Shown here in pieces: positions 6,850 through 15,267 of a stretch of DNA of 64,000 nucleotides. Position numbers and translations under genes: made by a program. Each line of letters starts with the position of its first letter. Position 1 is the stretch's first letter. The stretch comes from Amycolatopsis eburnea (GTDB taxonomy: Bacteria > Actinomycetota > Actinomycetes > Mycobacteriales > Pseudonocardiaceae), in assembly GCF_003937945.1 (NCBI RefSeq), contig NZ_RSEC01000059.1, positions 603,422-667,421 on the forward strand, in the 5' to 3' direction. The notes below the pieces were generated by a model, which searched no databases, had not been told where the DNA came from, and saw only the letters and a program-made list of their open reading frames with translations.

Positions 6850-8985
6850 ATGTATGCCGACGTGGCCGGGGAGGGCACGGAGAAGAAGAGCCGCGGGCTC
6901 GGCGCCGCCGCGCGCACCCGGCTGGTGCTCGCGTTCCTCGTCGCCGGATGCCTCGCGCTGATCGGGGTGGCCGTCGCCGGCCGGGCGCCGATGCCGTCGG
7001 ACCTGGAGTACGTCCAGGCCGGCCACTGGGTGTACAGCGACGCGCTCCAGTCCGCGCTGCACGTCGACGGCGGCGCCGGCCAGGTCGACGCGCGGGCGGG
7101 CGTGCCCGCCGGGCCGGGCAGCCAGGTCGCCCAAGGTGGCCGGTCCGGCTACGTCGTCGACCGCTCCCGGATCACCCTGTTCGACAAGTCGACATTGGGC
7201 GTGGAGAGCTCGATCGTGCCGCCCGCCGCGGAAACGCCGTCGGTGCTGGAGGTCGCGGGCGGACCGTACCTCGTCTACCGCAACGCCGGCCGGATCGTCC
7301 GGCTCGGCGACCCGGTGGCCACCGTCGCGGCCGGCGGCCCGCTCGCCACGCCCGTCGCGACGACCGACGGAACCCTGTGGGTGTACCGGATCGACACCGG
7401 CTCGGTGTGCGAACTGCCGCGCGGCGCCGCCACCCCGACCTGCCCGGCGCAGCTGCCCGCCGGCCACAGCGGGCTGCTCGCGCTGGCCGACGACCGGCCG
7501 GTGGTCCTGGACGTCACCGCGGACACGCTGAGCCCGGTGAGCAAGGACGGGCTCGGCGAGCCGGTCGCGATCGGCGTCAAGCTGCCCGCGACGGCGCTGG
7601 TGGCCAACACGTCGGTCGACGGGCGGCTGGCCGTCGCCGACCCGGACCGCAACCAGCTGCACCTGATCGACACCACCGGGCTCGGAAAGGACGGCCGGGC
7701 CGGCCGCCCGGTTTCGGTCGACCTGCCCAAGGACGGCCGGTTCAGCGGCCCGGTCGCGACCACGCACGTCGTCGCGCTGGTCGACGAAACCCGCAACGAG
7801 GTCCGGACCTACGACAGCCACGGCACCCTCAAGAGCAGCAAGAAGGTGCCCGGCGGGCGGCCGCGGCTGGCGCACGGCCAGGACGACCGCGTCTACGTCG
7901 ACAGCTCCGACGGCTCGCACGTGCTGGTCGTCGACGGCGAAGACGGTTCGGTGGCCGACGTGGCCGTCGATGAACAAGCCCAGAAACAGGCCGCGACCCC
8001 GCCGCCGGCGCCACCGCAGCAGTCCGACACCGGTTCGGCGCCGCCGCCGCAACAGCCGCCGTCCCGGCCCGCGCCGCCGCCGGTCGCGAAGGCGACGCCG
8101 CCGGGCGCGCCGCGCAACGTCAGCGCGTCGGCGTCGGACGGCTCGATCAAGGTGAGCTGGTCGGGCGCGGCGGACAACGGTGCGCGGATCACCGCGTACC
8201 ACGTGTCCTGGCCGGGCGGGGCGACGACGGTCGCCGGGACGGCGCGGCGCGCCACCGTGAGCGGGCTGGACAACGGGAAGTCCTCTGTGGTCACCGTGGC
8301 CGCGGAGAACTCCGCGGGCCGCGGCCCGGGCGCGAGCGCGAAGGCGGCGGCGCCGGGACAGGCGGCCGGCGCGCCGTCGGTCACCCTGACCACCGGGTCG
8401 GGCGGGAAGGTCTCGGCGAGCTGGTCCGCACCGGACCTGCACGGCGCGGACCTGGTGCACTACCTGGTGAGCGCGACCGGTGCGGGGGAGCGTCAGGTTT
8501 CCGGCACCTCGACGGCGTTCACCGGGCTTTCCGGGTCCGTCACGGTCACCGTCCGCGCGGTCACCCGGTACGGCTCGGGTGCCGCGCTGACCGGGAGCCC
8601 GGGCCGGAAGACGGTGAGCGTGCCCGCGGGACCGCCGACGGTGAAGATCACCCACGTCCAGGGCAAGGGCGCGCCGGACCAGCAGATCATCGTCACCGTG
8701 ACGGCGAACGGCAACGGCGCGGCCGCGAAGTGCAAGGCGACCGCGATGGGCACGCTCTCGTCCCCGACCGTGCCGTGCAGCGGCACCACGAACCTCACCA
8801 TCTCGAACATCTACTGGGCCGGCGCGGTCCCGATCGACGTCACCATCACGACGTCGGCGGGCACCGGCTCGGACCACTTCAACGGCACGCCCGCGTTCGT
8901 CGTCGTGCTCGGGCCGCTCGCGCTGCTCGGAACGCGCCGCCTGCTCAAGAAAACCGGAAAACCCGAGGCGAAGAAGGAAACGTGA
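6850..8985 (+). CDS. membrane-anchored protein with two fibronectin type III domains
   Basis: 711 residues. One membrane anchor lies at about 26-46 (LVLAFLVAGCLALIGVAVAG). An extracellular region with weak beta-propeller-like repeats (about 60-370) is followed by a Pro/Gln-rich linker and two FN3 domains (about 415-500, PGAPRNVSASASDGSIKVSW, and 505-590). A C-terminal hydrophobic stretch (AFVVVLGPLALLG) precedes a Lys-rich tail. It heads an operon with MoxR, DUF58 and transglutaminase-fold genes and overlaps moxR by 4 bp. The ATG has no ribosome site and sits 7 bases after a -10 box, so it is probably leaderless. Surface adhesion or envelope sensing is an inference. Confidence 0.8.
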   Translation: MYADVAGEGTEKKSRGLGAAARTRLVLAFLVAGCLALIGVAVAGRAPMPSDLEYVQAGHWVYSDALQSALHVDGGAGQVDARAGVPAGPGSQVAQGGRSGYVVDRSRITLFDKSTLGVESSIVPPAAETPSVLEVAGGPYLVYRNAGRIVRLGDPVATVAAGGPLATPVATTDGTLWVYRIDTGSVCELPRGAATPTCPAQLPAGHSGLLALADDRPVVLDVTADTLSPVSKDGLGEPVAIGVKLPATALVANTSVDGRLAVADPDRNQLHLIDTTGLGKDGRAGRPVSVDLPKDGRFSGPVATTHVVALVDETRNEVRTYDSHGTLKSSKKVPGGRPRLAHGQDDRVYVDSSDGSHVLVVDGEDGSVADVAVDEQAQKQAATPPPAPPQQSDTGSAPPPQQPPSRPAPPPVAKATPPGAPRNVSASASDGSIKVSWSGAADNGARITAYHVSWPGGATTVAGTARRATVSGLDNGKSSVVTVAAENSAGRGPGASAKAAAPGQAAGAPSVTLTTGSGGKVSASWSAPDLHGADLVHYLVSATGAGERQVSGTSTAFTGLSGSVTVTVRAVTRYGSGAALTGSPGRKTVSVPAGPPTVKITHVQGKGAPDQQIIVTVTANGNGAAAKCKATAMGTLSSPTVPCSGTTNLTISNIYWAGAVPIDVTITTSAGTGSDHFNGTPAFVVVLGPLALLGTRRLLKKTGKPEAKKET

Positions 8986-9935
8986 CACCGACTCCCAAAG
9001 CCGCCTACGAGCTGATCGCGGACAACGTCCAGGCGGTCGTGCGGGGCAAGCCCGAGCTCGTCCGCCTCGCCGTCGCCGCGCTGTTCGCCGAGGGGCACCT
9101 GCTCATCGAAGACGTGCCGGGCCTCGGCAAGACGACGCTCGCCCGCTGCCTGGCGCGCAGCGTCGGCGCGAGCTGGAACCGCATCCAGTTCACGCCGGAC
9201 CTGCTGCCCGGCGACATCACCGGCGTCATGGTGTACCACCAGAACGCCGAGCGGTTCCAGTTCCACCCCGGCGGGATCTTCGCGAACGTCGTGCTGGCCG
9301 ACGAAATCAACCGCGGCACGCCGAAGACGCAGTCCGCGCTGCTGGAGGTGATGGCCGAGCGGCGGGTGACGGTCGACGCGGTCAGCCAGGACGTGCCGCG
9401 GCCGTTCTTCGTGGTGGCCACGCAGAACCCGATCGAGCTGGAGGGCACCTACCGGCTGCCCGAGGCGCAGCTCGACCGGTTCCTGATGCGGCTTTCGGTC
9501 GGCTACCCGGACCACGACGCCGAAATGCGGGTCGTGATGGGCGACTGCGCCGGCGTGACGCCGGACGAGCTGCGCCCGGTGCTCGACCTCAGCACCGTGC
9601 AGGCCGTGATCGCCGAGGTCCGCAAGTCGCACCTGGCGCCGGAAATCGTGTCGTACGCGGTCCGGCTGGCCACGGCGAGCCGGACGCACCCGGCCGTCCG
9701 GTACGGCGCGAGCCCGCGCGGCAGCATCGCGCTGATCCGGGCGGCGCAGGCGCTCGCGGCCACCCACGGCCGCGACTTCGTGACCCCCGACGACGTCAAG
9801 GACGTCACGCACCCGGTGCTCGGGCACCGGCTGGTGCTGACGCCGGACGCGGAGCTGAACCAGCGCCGGACCGCCGACGTCGTGGACGAGCTGCTGGCCG
9901 AGACGCCCGCGCCGGCGGCCGCGGCGGGGCGGTAG
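8982..9935 (+). CDS. MoxR family AAA+ ATPase
   Basis: 317 residues from GTG 8982, overlapping the preceding stop as GTGA. Walker A is DVPGLGKTT near residues 42-50, Walker B is VVLADEINRGTPKTQSALLE, and FVVATQNPIELEGTYRLPEA carries sensor 1. MoxR ATPases act as chaperones that assemble or activate partners, usually together with a DUF58 protein encoded downstream, as here. The C-terminal lid contains HPAVRYGASPRGSIALI. The gene lies 2 bp before the DUF58 gene, so coupled translation is expected. Confidence 0.95.
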   Translation: MTPTPKAAYELIADNVQAVVRGKPELVRLAVAALFAEGHLLIEDVPGLGKTTLARCLARSVGASWNRIQFTPDLLPGDITGVMVYHQNAERFQFHPGGIFANVVLADEINRGTPKTQSALLEVMAERRVTVDAVSQDVPRPFFVVATQNPIELEGTYRLPEAQLDRFLMRLSVGYPDHDAEMRVVMGDCAGVTPDELRPVLDLSTVQAVIAEVRKSHLAPEIVSYAVRLATASRTHPAVRYGASPRGSIALIRAAQALAATHGRDFVTPDDVKDVTHPVLGHRLVLTPDAELNQRRTADVVDELLAETPAPAAAAGR

Positions 9936-9937
9936 CG

Positions 9938-11068
9938 GTGCGGCTCACCCGCCGCGGTGCCTTCGTGCTGGCGTCCGCCGTCGTGCTCTACGCCGCGGGC
10001 GAAGTCCTGGGGTACGCGCTTTTCCGCGCGCTGGGCGGGATCGCGCTGGGCGCGGTGCTCGTGGCGGTGGCCGTCGTCCGGTTCCGGCCCGACGTCGAGG
10101 TCGACCGGACCGTGCTCCCGGACCGCATCGAACGCGGCGAACCCGCGCTGGCGTCGCTGACCGTCCGCAACACCGGCCCGCGCCGCCACGGCGGGTTCGC
10201 GGCGGCCGACCGCCTGGGCACCGAGACGCACGGGGTGCGCGTCCGCCCGCTCGCGCCGGGCACGGCGGCGACGTACCACTACGAGCTGCCCACCACCCGG
10301 CGCGGCCGGCTCGAGGTGGGTCCGCTCGCGCTCGACCGGCCCGACCTGTTCGGCCTCGCGCGCGGCGAGCGGACCGTCGGCGGCACGGCGAGCCTGTGGG
10401 TGCACCCGCGGCGGCACGCGGTGCGCCCGGCGCGGGCCGGCCACCCGCGGCACCACCACGACGGCCCGATCACGGATCCCCCGCTGCGCGGCTCGGCGGA
10501 CCTGCGCGCGGTCCGGCAGTACGTCCTCGGCGACGAAGTCCGCCACCTGCACTGGAAAGCCTCCGCCCGCACCGGGCGGCTCATGGTGCGCGAGTACGCG
10601 GACCCGGCGCAGCTGCGGTGCACGGTCGTGCTCGACACGCGGCCCCGATCGCTGACCGCGGCGGCGTTCGAGGAAGCGGTCGAGGTGGTGGCGTCCCTGC
10701 TGTTCGCGTCGGCGACGGCGGGCCAGCACTGCCGCCTGATCACGACGACGGGCACGGACACCCCGGTGGACAGCGGCTTGCGGGTGGCGCGGGTGGTGCT
10801 GGACGAGCTGTGCCTGGTCACGCAGGACGCGGCGGACGACGCCCCGCTGCTGCCGTCCCCGCTGGCGGCGGGCCGTCGTCCGGGCGGGGTGGTCGTGGTG
10901 GTGACGGGCCCGGACGCGGATCTGGGCCCGGCCCGCCGCTGGCACCCGGACACGGTGATCCGCCTCGGTTCACCGCCATCGGCCGCGGCCGGGGCGGGCC
11001 AGATCACGGCGGTGGACGCGGCTGACGCCGCCGCGCGGTGGAACGCGCTGATGACGGGGGCGGCGTGA
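9938..11068 (+). CDS. DUF58 domain membrane protein
   Basis: 376 residues from GTG 9938. Two N-terminal membrane segments (about 8-26 and 30-48) are followed by a beta domain and the DUF58 signature LGDEVRHLHWKASARTGRLM with REYADP. DUF58 proteins have a VWA-like fold and partner MoxR ATPases. The stop overlaps a following GTG as GTGA, but that GTG belongs to a low-complexity relay frame and not directly to the transglutaminase-fold gene. Confidence 0.92.
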   Translation: MRLTRRGAFVLASAVVLYAAGEVLGYALFRALGGIALGAVLVAVAVVRFRPDVEVDRTVLPDRIERGEPALASLTVRNTGPRRHGGFAAADRLGTETHGVRVRPLAPGTAATYHYELPTTRRGRLEVGPLALDRPDLFGLARGERTVGGTASLWVHPRRHAVRPARAGHPRHHHDGPITDPPLRGSADLRAVRQYVLGDEVRHLHWKASARTGRLMVREYADPAQLRCTVVLDTRPRSLTAAAFEEAVEVVASLLFASATAGQHCRLITTTGTDTPVDSGLRVARVVLDELCLVTQDAADDAPLLPSPLAAGRRPGGVVVVVTGPDADLGPARRWHPDTVIRLGSPPSAAAGAGQITAVDAADAAARWNALMTGAA

Positions 11069-11442
11069 GGGCTGGTTTTTCGAGCGGCGCGGCGGGATCC
11101 GGCCGGGCGGCGGCTTGCGAGGGGCGGCGGGGTGCCGTGGGTGGCGCAGCCTGCAAGAGGCGTGGCGACGAGTCGGCGGCAGTCGGCTGCCGAGGGTCGC
11201 GGGGTGCAGCGGGTTGCGAAGGGGTGTGGCTGCGGATCGGTGGCACCCGGACGCCAGGGTGGCGGCGGGGTGCAGCGGCGTGCGAGGGGTGCGGCGGGGC
11301 TCGATCGAGCTGTGGACGCCCGGGGCGGCGTGCCGCGGTGGGCGCGGCATCGGTTCCCGCGCGCCAAGCGCACCGGGTCCGGCGATCCGGTGAGGGGTGC
11401 GGCATGACAGCGGGACTCGATCAGGTTGTGGAGGCGGGGTGA
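11065..11442 (+). other. relay ORF built from degenerate copies of the next gene's start
   Basis: An open frame of 125 codons joins the DUF58 gene to the next gene, with GTGA overlaps at both ends (GTG 11065 over the DUF58 stop; its TGA 11440-11442 over GTG 11439). The DNA is a low-complexity G-rich patchwork. Units near 11293, 11394 and 11439, and one inside the next gene near 11571, resemble each other. An internal ATG 11404 encodes MTAGLDQVVEAG, close to VTTGVDRVVDTG at the true start of the following gene. The peptide looks non-functional; the frame may exist only to pass ribosomes on. Confidence 0.55.
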
Positions 11443-13670
11443 CCACGGGGGTGGATCGCGTCGTGGACACCGGGCGCCGTCGTGGGGGCGGCGTGGCGGT
11501 GGGGCGGCGGGGCCGGGTGGAACGGCCCGGTGGCGGGGTGGCGGCGCGCAGGGGCCGCCGCCACCCCCGCGGGACGAGGGTCGCGGCCGGAGTCGACCGG
11601 GTGGCCGTCGCCGGGGTGCTCGGCTCGGGCGCCGTGGCGGGGCTGCTGTTCACGCCGGTGTTCGGGTTCACCGCGGTGTTCGTGCCGGTCCTCGTCGTCG
11701 TGGTGCTCGCGTACGCCTGCGCCGAACTCTCCGCGCGGTGGCCGAAAACCGCGCCGTACCGGCCACTTCTGGTGCTGGTGGCCGGACTTCTCGGGCTCGT
11801 CGAGGCCGTCGCCTTCCCGACCACCCTCGCGGGCCTGCCGACCGGCGGCTCGCTCGCCGTCCTGGTGCGCGGGGCGACCGAGGGCTGGCTGCTGACCCTG
11901 CAGTCCACCTGGCCGGCCCGGCCGGTTCCCGAGCAGCTGCTGTTCGTCCCGCTCGCCGTGCTGCTCGCGTCGGTGATCGGCCTGGAAGTGCTGCTGCGGT
12001 TGCGAAAGCCGCTACCGGCGTTGCTGCCGGGTGTGCTCGTCGCCGCGCTTTCCCAGGCGTACCAACCTTTGTCCGGTCCGGCCGCGATCGGGGCGGCCGT
12101 GCTCTACGCGGGCGTCGCGGCGCTGGCGCTGTCGTCGCGGCCTCGGGGCTGGCTCGTGGTTTCGACGGTCGCCGGGCTGCTCGCCGGGGCCGTGGCGCTC
12201 GGTGTGCTCGACCCGGCCGGGCGCGACCCGGCCCGGCTCACCGACCGGCAGGTCGCGCCGCTGGCGCAGCACGGGCTCGGCAACCCGCTGGACCAGATCG
12301 GCGAGCGGATCGCCCGGCCCGGCGCGGAAGTCTTCCGCTACCGCGGCGACGCGCCGGTCGACCGCTGGCGGCTCGCCGTCCTCGACGGCTTCGACGGCGC
12401 CAACTGGTCCACCGACCTGCGGCTGCGCCGGCTCGGCCAGCACCTCGGCAGCGCGTCCGGTGGCACCACGCGCACCGCCGACGTGCGGGTGACCGGGCTG
12501 CCCGGGCCGTGGCTGCCGAGCCAGCCGGTGCCGACCGGGGTGACCGGCGTCGACCCGCTCGTCGACCAGACGGCGGGCGCGCTGCTGCTCGACCCGCCCG
12601 CCGCGGACCCGCGGTACCGGCTCACCTGGTCGTCGCCGGACGTCGACGCCGCCCGGCTCGAGGGCGCGGAGGTCGACGCGAAGGCCGAGGGCGGGCTCGG
12701 CGACCTCGGCCAAGTGCCCCCGGACGTCGAGCAGCTGGCCAGGGACGCCGTGCACGGCCTGCGCCCGACGTTCCAGTCGGCGCTGCAGCTCGAACGGTTC
12801 CTCAGCACCAACTACCAGGTCGCCGTCGGCACCGACCTGCCGACCGGGCACGGCTGGCCGCAGCTGCGGCGCTTCCTGCTCGACACGCGGCGCGGCACGA
12901 GCGAGCAGTTCGCCGCGTCCTACGTCGCCCTCGCCCGGCTGACCGGCATCCCGGCGCGGCTGGTGGTCGGCTTCAGCGGATCGTCCGAAGTGGACGGTGA
13001 CTTCCGGGTGGTGCGCAACCGCGACGTCCTGGCGTGGCCCGAGGTGGCCGTCGACGGCGTCGGCTGGGTGCCGCTCGACCCGACGGCGGCCGCGGCCAAG
13101 ACCGGTCAGCAGACCGGCCTCGCGAAGGCGACCGCGCTGGCCCGGCAGCAGCTGCCGCCGGAGCAACAGCTGCGGCCGCCGCAGCTGCCGCCGAACCACC
13201 AGGAAGCCGACGACGCTTCGGACGCCACCGGCGGGACGATCCGCTGGGGCGTGGTGGCCGCGATCGTCGTGGGCGCGCTGCTCGCCTGCTGGCTCTGGGG
13301 AGTACCGCTGGCGAAGGGGATCCGCGCCCGCCGCCGTCGCCGCTCGACAGGCGCGGACGGCGTCATCGGCGCGTGGGCGGAGGCCCGCGACCGGCTCCGC
13401 GCGGACGGCGTGCCCTACCGCGTCGGGATGACCCCGCGCGACCTCGCCGAGCTGGCGGGCGAGGGTACGCGCGAGCCGATCACGCGGCTGGGCAAGGTGG
13501 TCGACATGGCGCTGTGGTCCGGCGTCCCGGTGACGGAGGGGGCGGTCAGCCGGGCCTGGCAGGAGGTGGGGGAGCTGCGCCGGAGCCTGGCGACGCGCCC
13601 CTGGACGACCCGCCTGCGCGCGGCACTGGACCCGCGCACGCTCCTGCCACCCACCCGCCGCCGCCCCTGA
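11439..13670 (+). CDS. transglutaminase-fold membrane protein, catalytic residues replaced
   Basis: 743 residues. After an Arg/Gly-rich leader (1-45) come several membrane segments (about 50-260), an extracellular region with a transglutaminase-like core (about 440-550), a membrane anchor near 610 and a C-terminal cytosolic domain. In active homologs the core has GxCxxFA, then HAW and D. Here the first motif is RRGTSEQFAA with Ser488 in the Cys position, and RDVLAWPEV has Leu531 in the His position; only Asp547 (PLDPT) remains. It is therefore probably not an active Cys transglutaminase or protease. It completes the FN3-MoxR-DUF58 operon. GTG 11439 is chosen for its GTGA overlap. Confidence 0.85.
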   Translation: MTTGVDRVVDTGRRRGGGVAVGRRGRVERPGGGVAARRGRRHPRGTRVAAGVDRVAVAGVLGSGAVAGLLFTPVFGFTAVFVPVLVVVVLAYACAELSARWPKTAPYRPLLVLVAGLLGLVEAVAFPTTLAGLPTGGSLAVLVRGATEGWLLTLQSTWPARPVPEQLLFVPLAVLLASVIGLEVLLRLRKPLPALLPGVLVAALSQAYQPLSGPAAIGAAVLYAGVAALALSSRPRGWLVVSTVAGLLAGAVALGVLDPAGRDPARLTDRQVAPLAQHGLGNPLDQIGERIARPGAEVFRYRGDAPVDRWRLAVLDGFDGANWSTDLRLRRLGQHLGSASGGTTRTADVRVTGLPGPWLPSQPVPTGVTGVDPLVDQTAGALLLDPPAADPRYRLTWSSPDVDAARLEGAEVDAKAEGGLGDLGQVPPDVEQLARDAVHGLRPTFQSALQLERFLSTNYQVAVGTDLPTGHGWPQLRRFLLDTRRGTSEQFAASYVALARLTGIPARLVVGFSGSSEVDGDFRVVRNRDVLAWPEVAVDGVGWVPLDPTAAAAKTGQQTGLAKATALARQQLPPEQQLRPPQLPPNHQEADDASDATGGTIRWGVVAAIVVGALLACWLWGVPLAKGIRARRRRRSTGADGVIGAWAEARDRLRADGVPYRVGMTPRDLAELAGEGTREPITRLGKVVDMALWSGVPVTEGAVSRAWQEVGELRRSLATRPWTTRLRAALDPRTLLPPTRRRP

Positions 13671-13696
13671 CACCGCCCGCTGTTGTCACCTCGCCA

Positions 13697-13781
13697 GCGC
13701 CCCAAGGCGGCCTTCGGTGCGTCAGACGCACCGAAGGCCACCTTGGGTGCGTGAGACGCAACCAAGGCCACATTGGGGCGC
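13697..13781. repeat. compound family A palindromes between convergent genes
   Basis: Outer arms GCGCCCCAA (13697-13705) and TTGGGGCGC (13773-13781) enclose a hairpin with arms 13702-13723 and 13725-13746, one mismatch, around a central A, plus a third AAGGCCAC half-unit. The GCGTCAGACGC centre and AAGGCCACCTT arms match the family A units at 45-99 and 18732-18786. Position between the 3' ends at 13670 and 13798 suits a two-way terminator. Confidence 0.7.
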
Positions 13782-13797
13782 TTGTCCTGCGCGGTGG

Positions 13798-15165
13798 TTA
13801 CTGGGTGCAGTGGCCGCCGCGGATCGGGATCGGGGTGCTCGTGTACACGTTGCGCCCGTCCGTCGCCCGGATCTGGAAGCAGTAGCGGCGGGCCGGGTCG
13901 ATCGGCACCTCCATCGCGCGCTGGCGGTGCGCCACCAGCACCATCGTGTCGATCCGCTCGCCCGCCACCACCACGGCGAAGTCGAGGTCGCCGTCGGCCT
14001 GCCAGGTCAGCCGGACGCGGTCGCCGAGGTCGGCGGGCTGGGCCAGGGACAGGTGGACGTCCGGGGCCGTCGGCGTGGTGGCCGGCTGCGCGACCGGCGC
14101 GATCGGGAGCGCGTGCCCGGTCACCTCCTCCGGCCCGGTGAAGAACGGCAGCACGGCCAGGCCCGCGACGACGACCGCCGCGCCCGCGGACACCGCCGTG
14201 CGGCGCCGGGTGGGCGACGCCGGGCGCTGCGGCGGGCCGCCGAACGTGCGGATCAGCGTGCGCCCGCTCGGGGGAAGCGGGGCCGGCGCGGACGCGGCGG
14301 GCCGGGGTTCCTCGGCGAAGTCGTCGAAATCGACGTCGGCGGCCGGCTCCGGCTCGGATTCGGGCAGCACGGGTTCCGCGGCGGGAACCGGTGGTGCGAC
14401 GCCGTCACGGAGGTTTTCCAGCAGCGTCACGACGTCCGCCGGCCGGTCGTCCGGGTCCTTGGCCAGCAGCCGGCCGACCACATCGGACAGTCCGGGTGGG
14501 ACGTCCGCGCCGCGGATCGGGGCGGCCGGTTCCCGCAGCACCTGCAGGATCCGCTCGCCGGGCTGCTGCCCGGTCCGGCGCGGGAACGGCGGCGCCCCGG
14601 TCAGCGCGTGGTACAGCACCGCGCCCAGTCCGTAGCGGTCGGACGCGGGCGAAAGCGTGTCGTCGCGCAGGGTTTCCGGGGCGGTGTACTCCACCGCGTG
14701 CACCGGATCGCGCGGGAACCGGCGACGCAGCGTCTGCCCGAAGTCGGCGAGGACGAACTCGCCCGAAGCGCGGTAAAGCACGTTGTCCGGCGTCACCCCG
14801 CCGTGCAGGACGCCCGCCGCGTGGGCCGCGGCCAGCGCCGAAGCGATCGCCGTCCCCAGCGCGAGCACGGCGTCGGCGGGCAGGCGGACGCCGGACGCGA
14901 GCAGCCCGGCCAGCGAACCGCGGCACAGCTCCATCCGGACGCCCGCGCGGCCGCCCGGGACGTCGGTCACGCCCAGCGCCGGCAGGATCGACGGCGCCGG
15001 CCCGGTGGCGGCCAGCGCCTTGCGTTCGCGCTCGAGCCCGGCCAGGGTGTCGCGGTCGAACGGGCCCGGGAACACCTTGACCGCCTCGCCGGTGGCCCGG
15101 TTCGCGTAGACCGTGGCGATCGGGCCGGTGGCGAGCAGGTCGACGGCGGCGTGCTCGATGCTCAT
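13798..15165 (-). CDS. Ser/Thr kinase-like membrane protein, predicted pseudokinase
   Basis: 455 residues from ATG 15165. The kinase fold spans about 8-270: Lys30 in GEAVKVF, the Asn of TPDN at 128 and DFG at 141-143 are kept, but the catalytic HRD loop is HGG (121-123), so the proton-accepting Asp is missing. A glycine-rich loop is also poor (ATGPIATVY). An acidic/Pro linker, one membrane segment (about 345-362) and an extracellular FN3-like domain with RVRLTWQADGDLDFAVVV end the protein. Related T7SS loci carry such kinases beside the MoxR/DUF58/transglutaminase operon, often with a phosphatase, which is absent here. A regulatory scaffold is the likeliest role. Confidence 0.8.
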   Translation of the reverse strand: MSIEHAAVDLLATGPIATVYANRATGEAVKVFPGPFDRDTLAGLERERKALAATGPAPSILPALGVTDVPGGRAGVRMELCRGSLAGLLASGVRLPADAVLALGTAIASALAAAHAAGVLHGGVTPDNVLYRASGEFVLADFGQTLRRRFPRDPVHAVEYTAPETLRDDTLSPASDRYGLGAVLYHALTGAPPFPRRTGQQPGERILQVLREPAAPIRGADVPPGLSDVVGRLLAKDPDDRPADVVTLLENLRDGVAPPVPAAEPVLPESEPEPAADVDFDDFAEEPRPAASAPAPLPPSGRTLIRTFGGPPQRPASPTRRRTAVSAGAAVVVAGLAVLPFFTGPEEVTGHALPIAPVAQPATTPTAPDVHLSLAQPADLGDRVRLTWQADGDLDFAVVVAGERIDTMVLVAHRQRAMEVPIDPARRYCFQIRATDGRNVYTSTPIPIRGGHCTQ

Positions 15166-15267
15166 GCCGCCATTCTCCCGCACGAAAGCCGTGCGGGGGG
15201 CCGTTTCGGACGGCAGGTTCCGGCCGTCGCCGCCCATTCGCGCGCGCGGTGGCCGAGCCTGGTCACC

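Noticed and set aside
13717..15267. A long plus-strand open frame running into eccD through the kinase-like gene
   Set aside because: It is the antisense of the kinase-like gene; the sequence before MQTAGLVRL lacks EccD similarity and EccD proteins begin at the ubiquitin-like domain.
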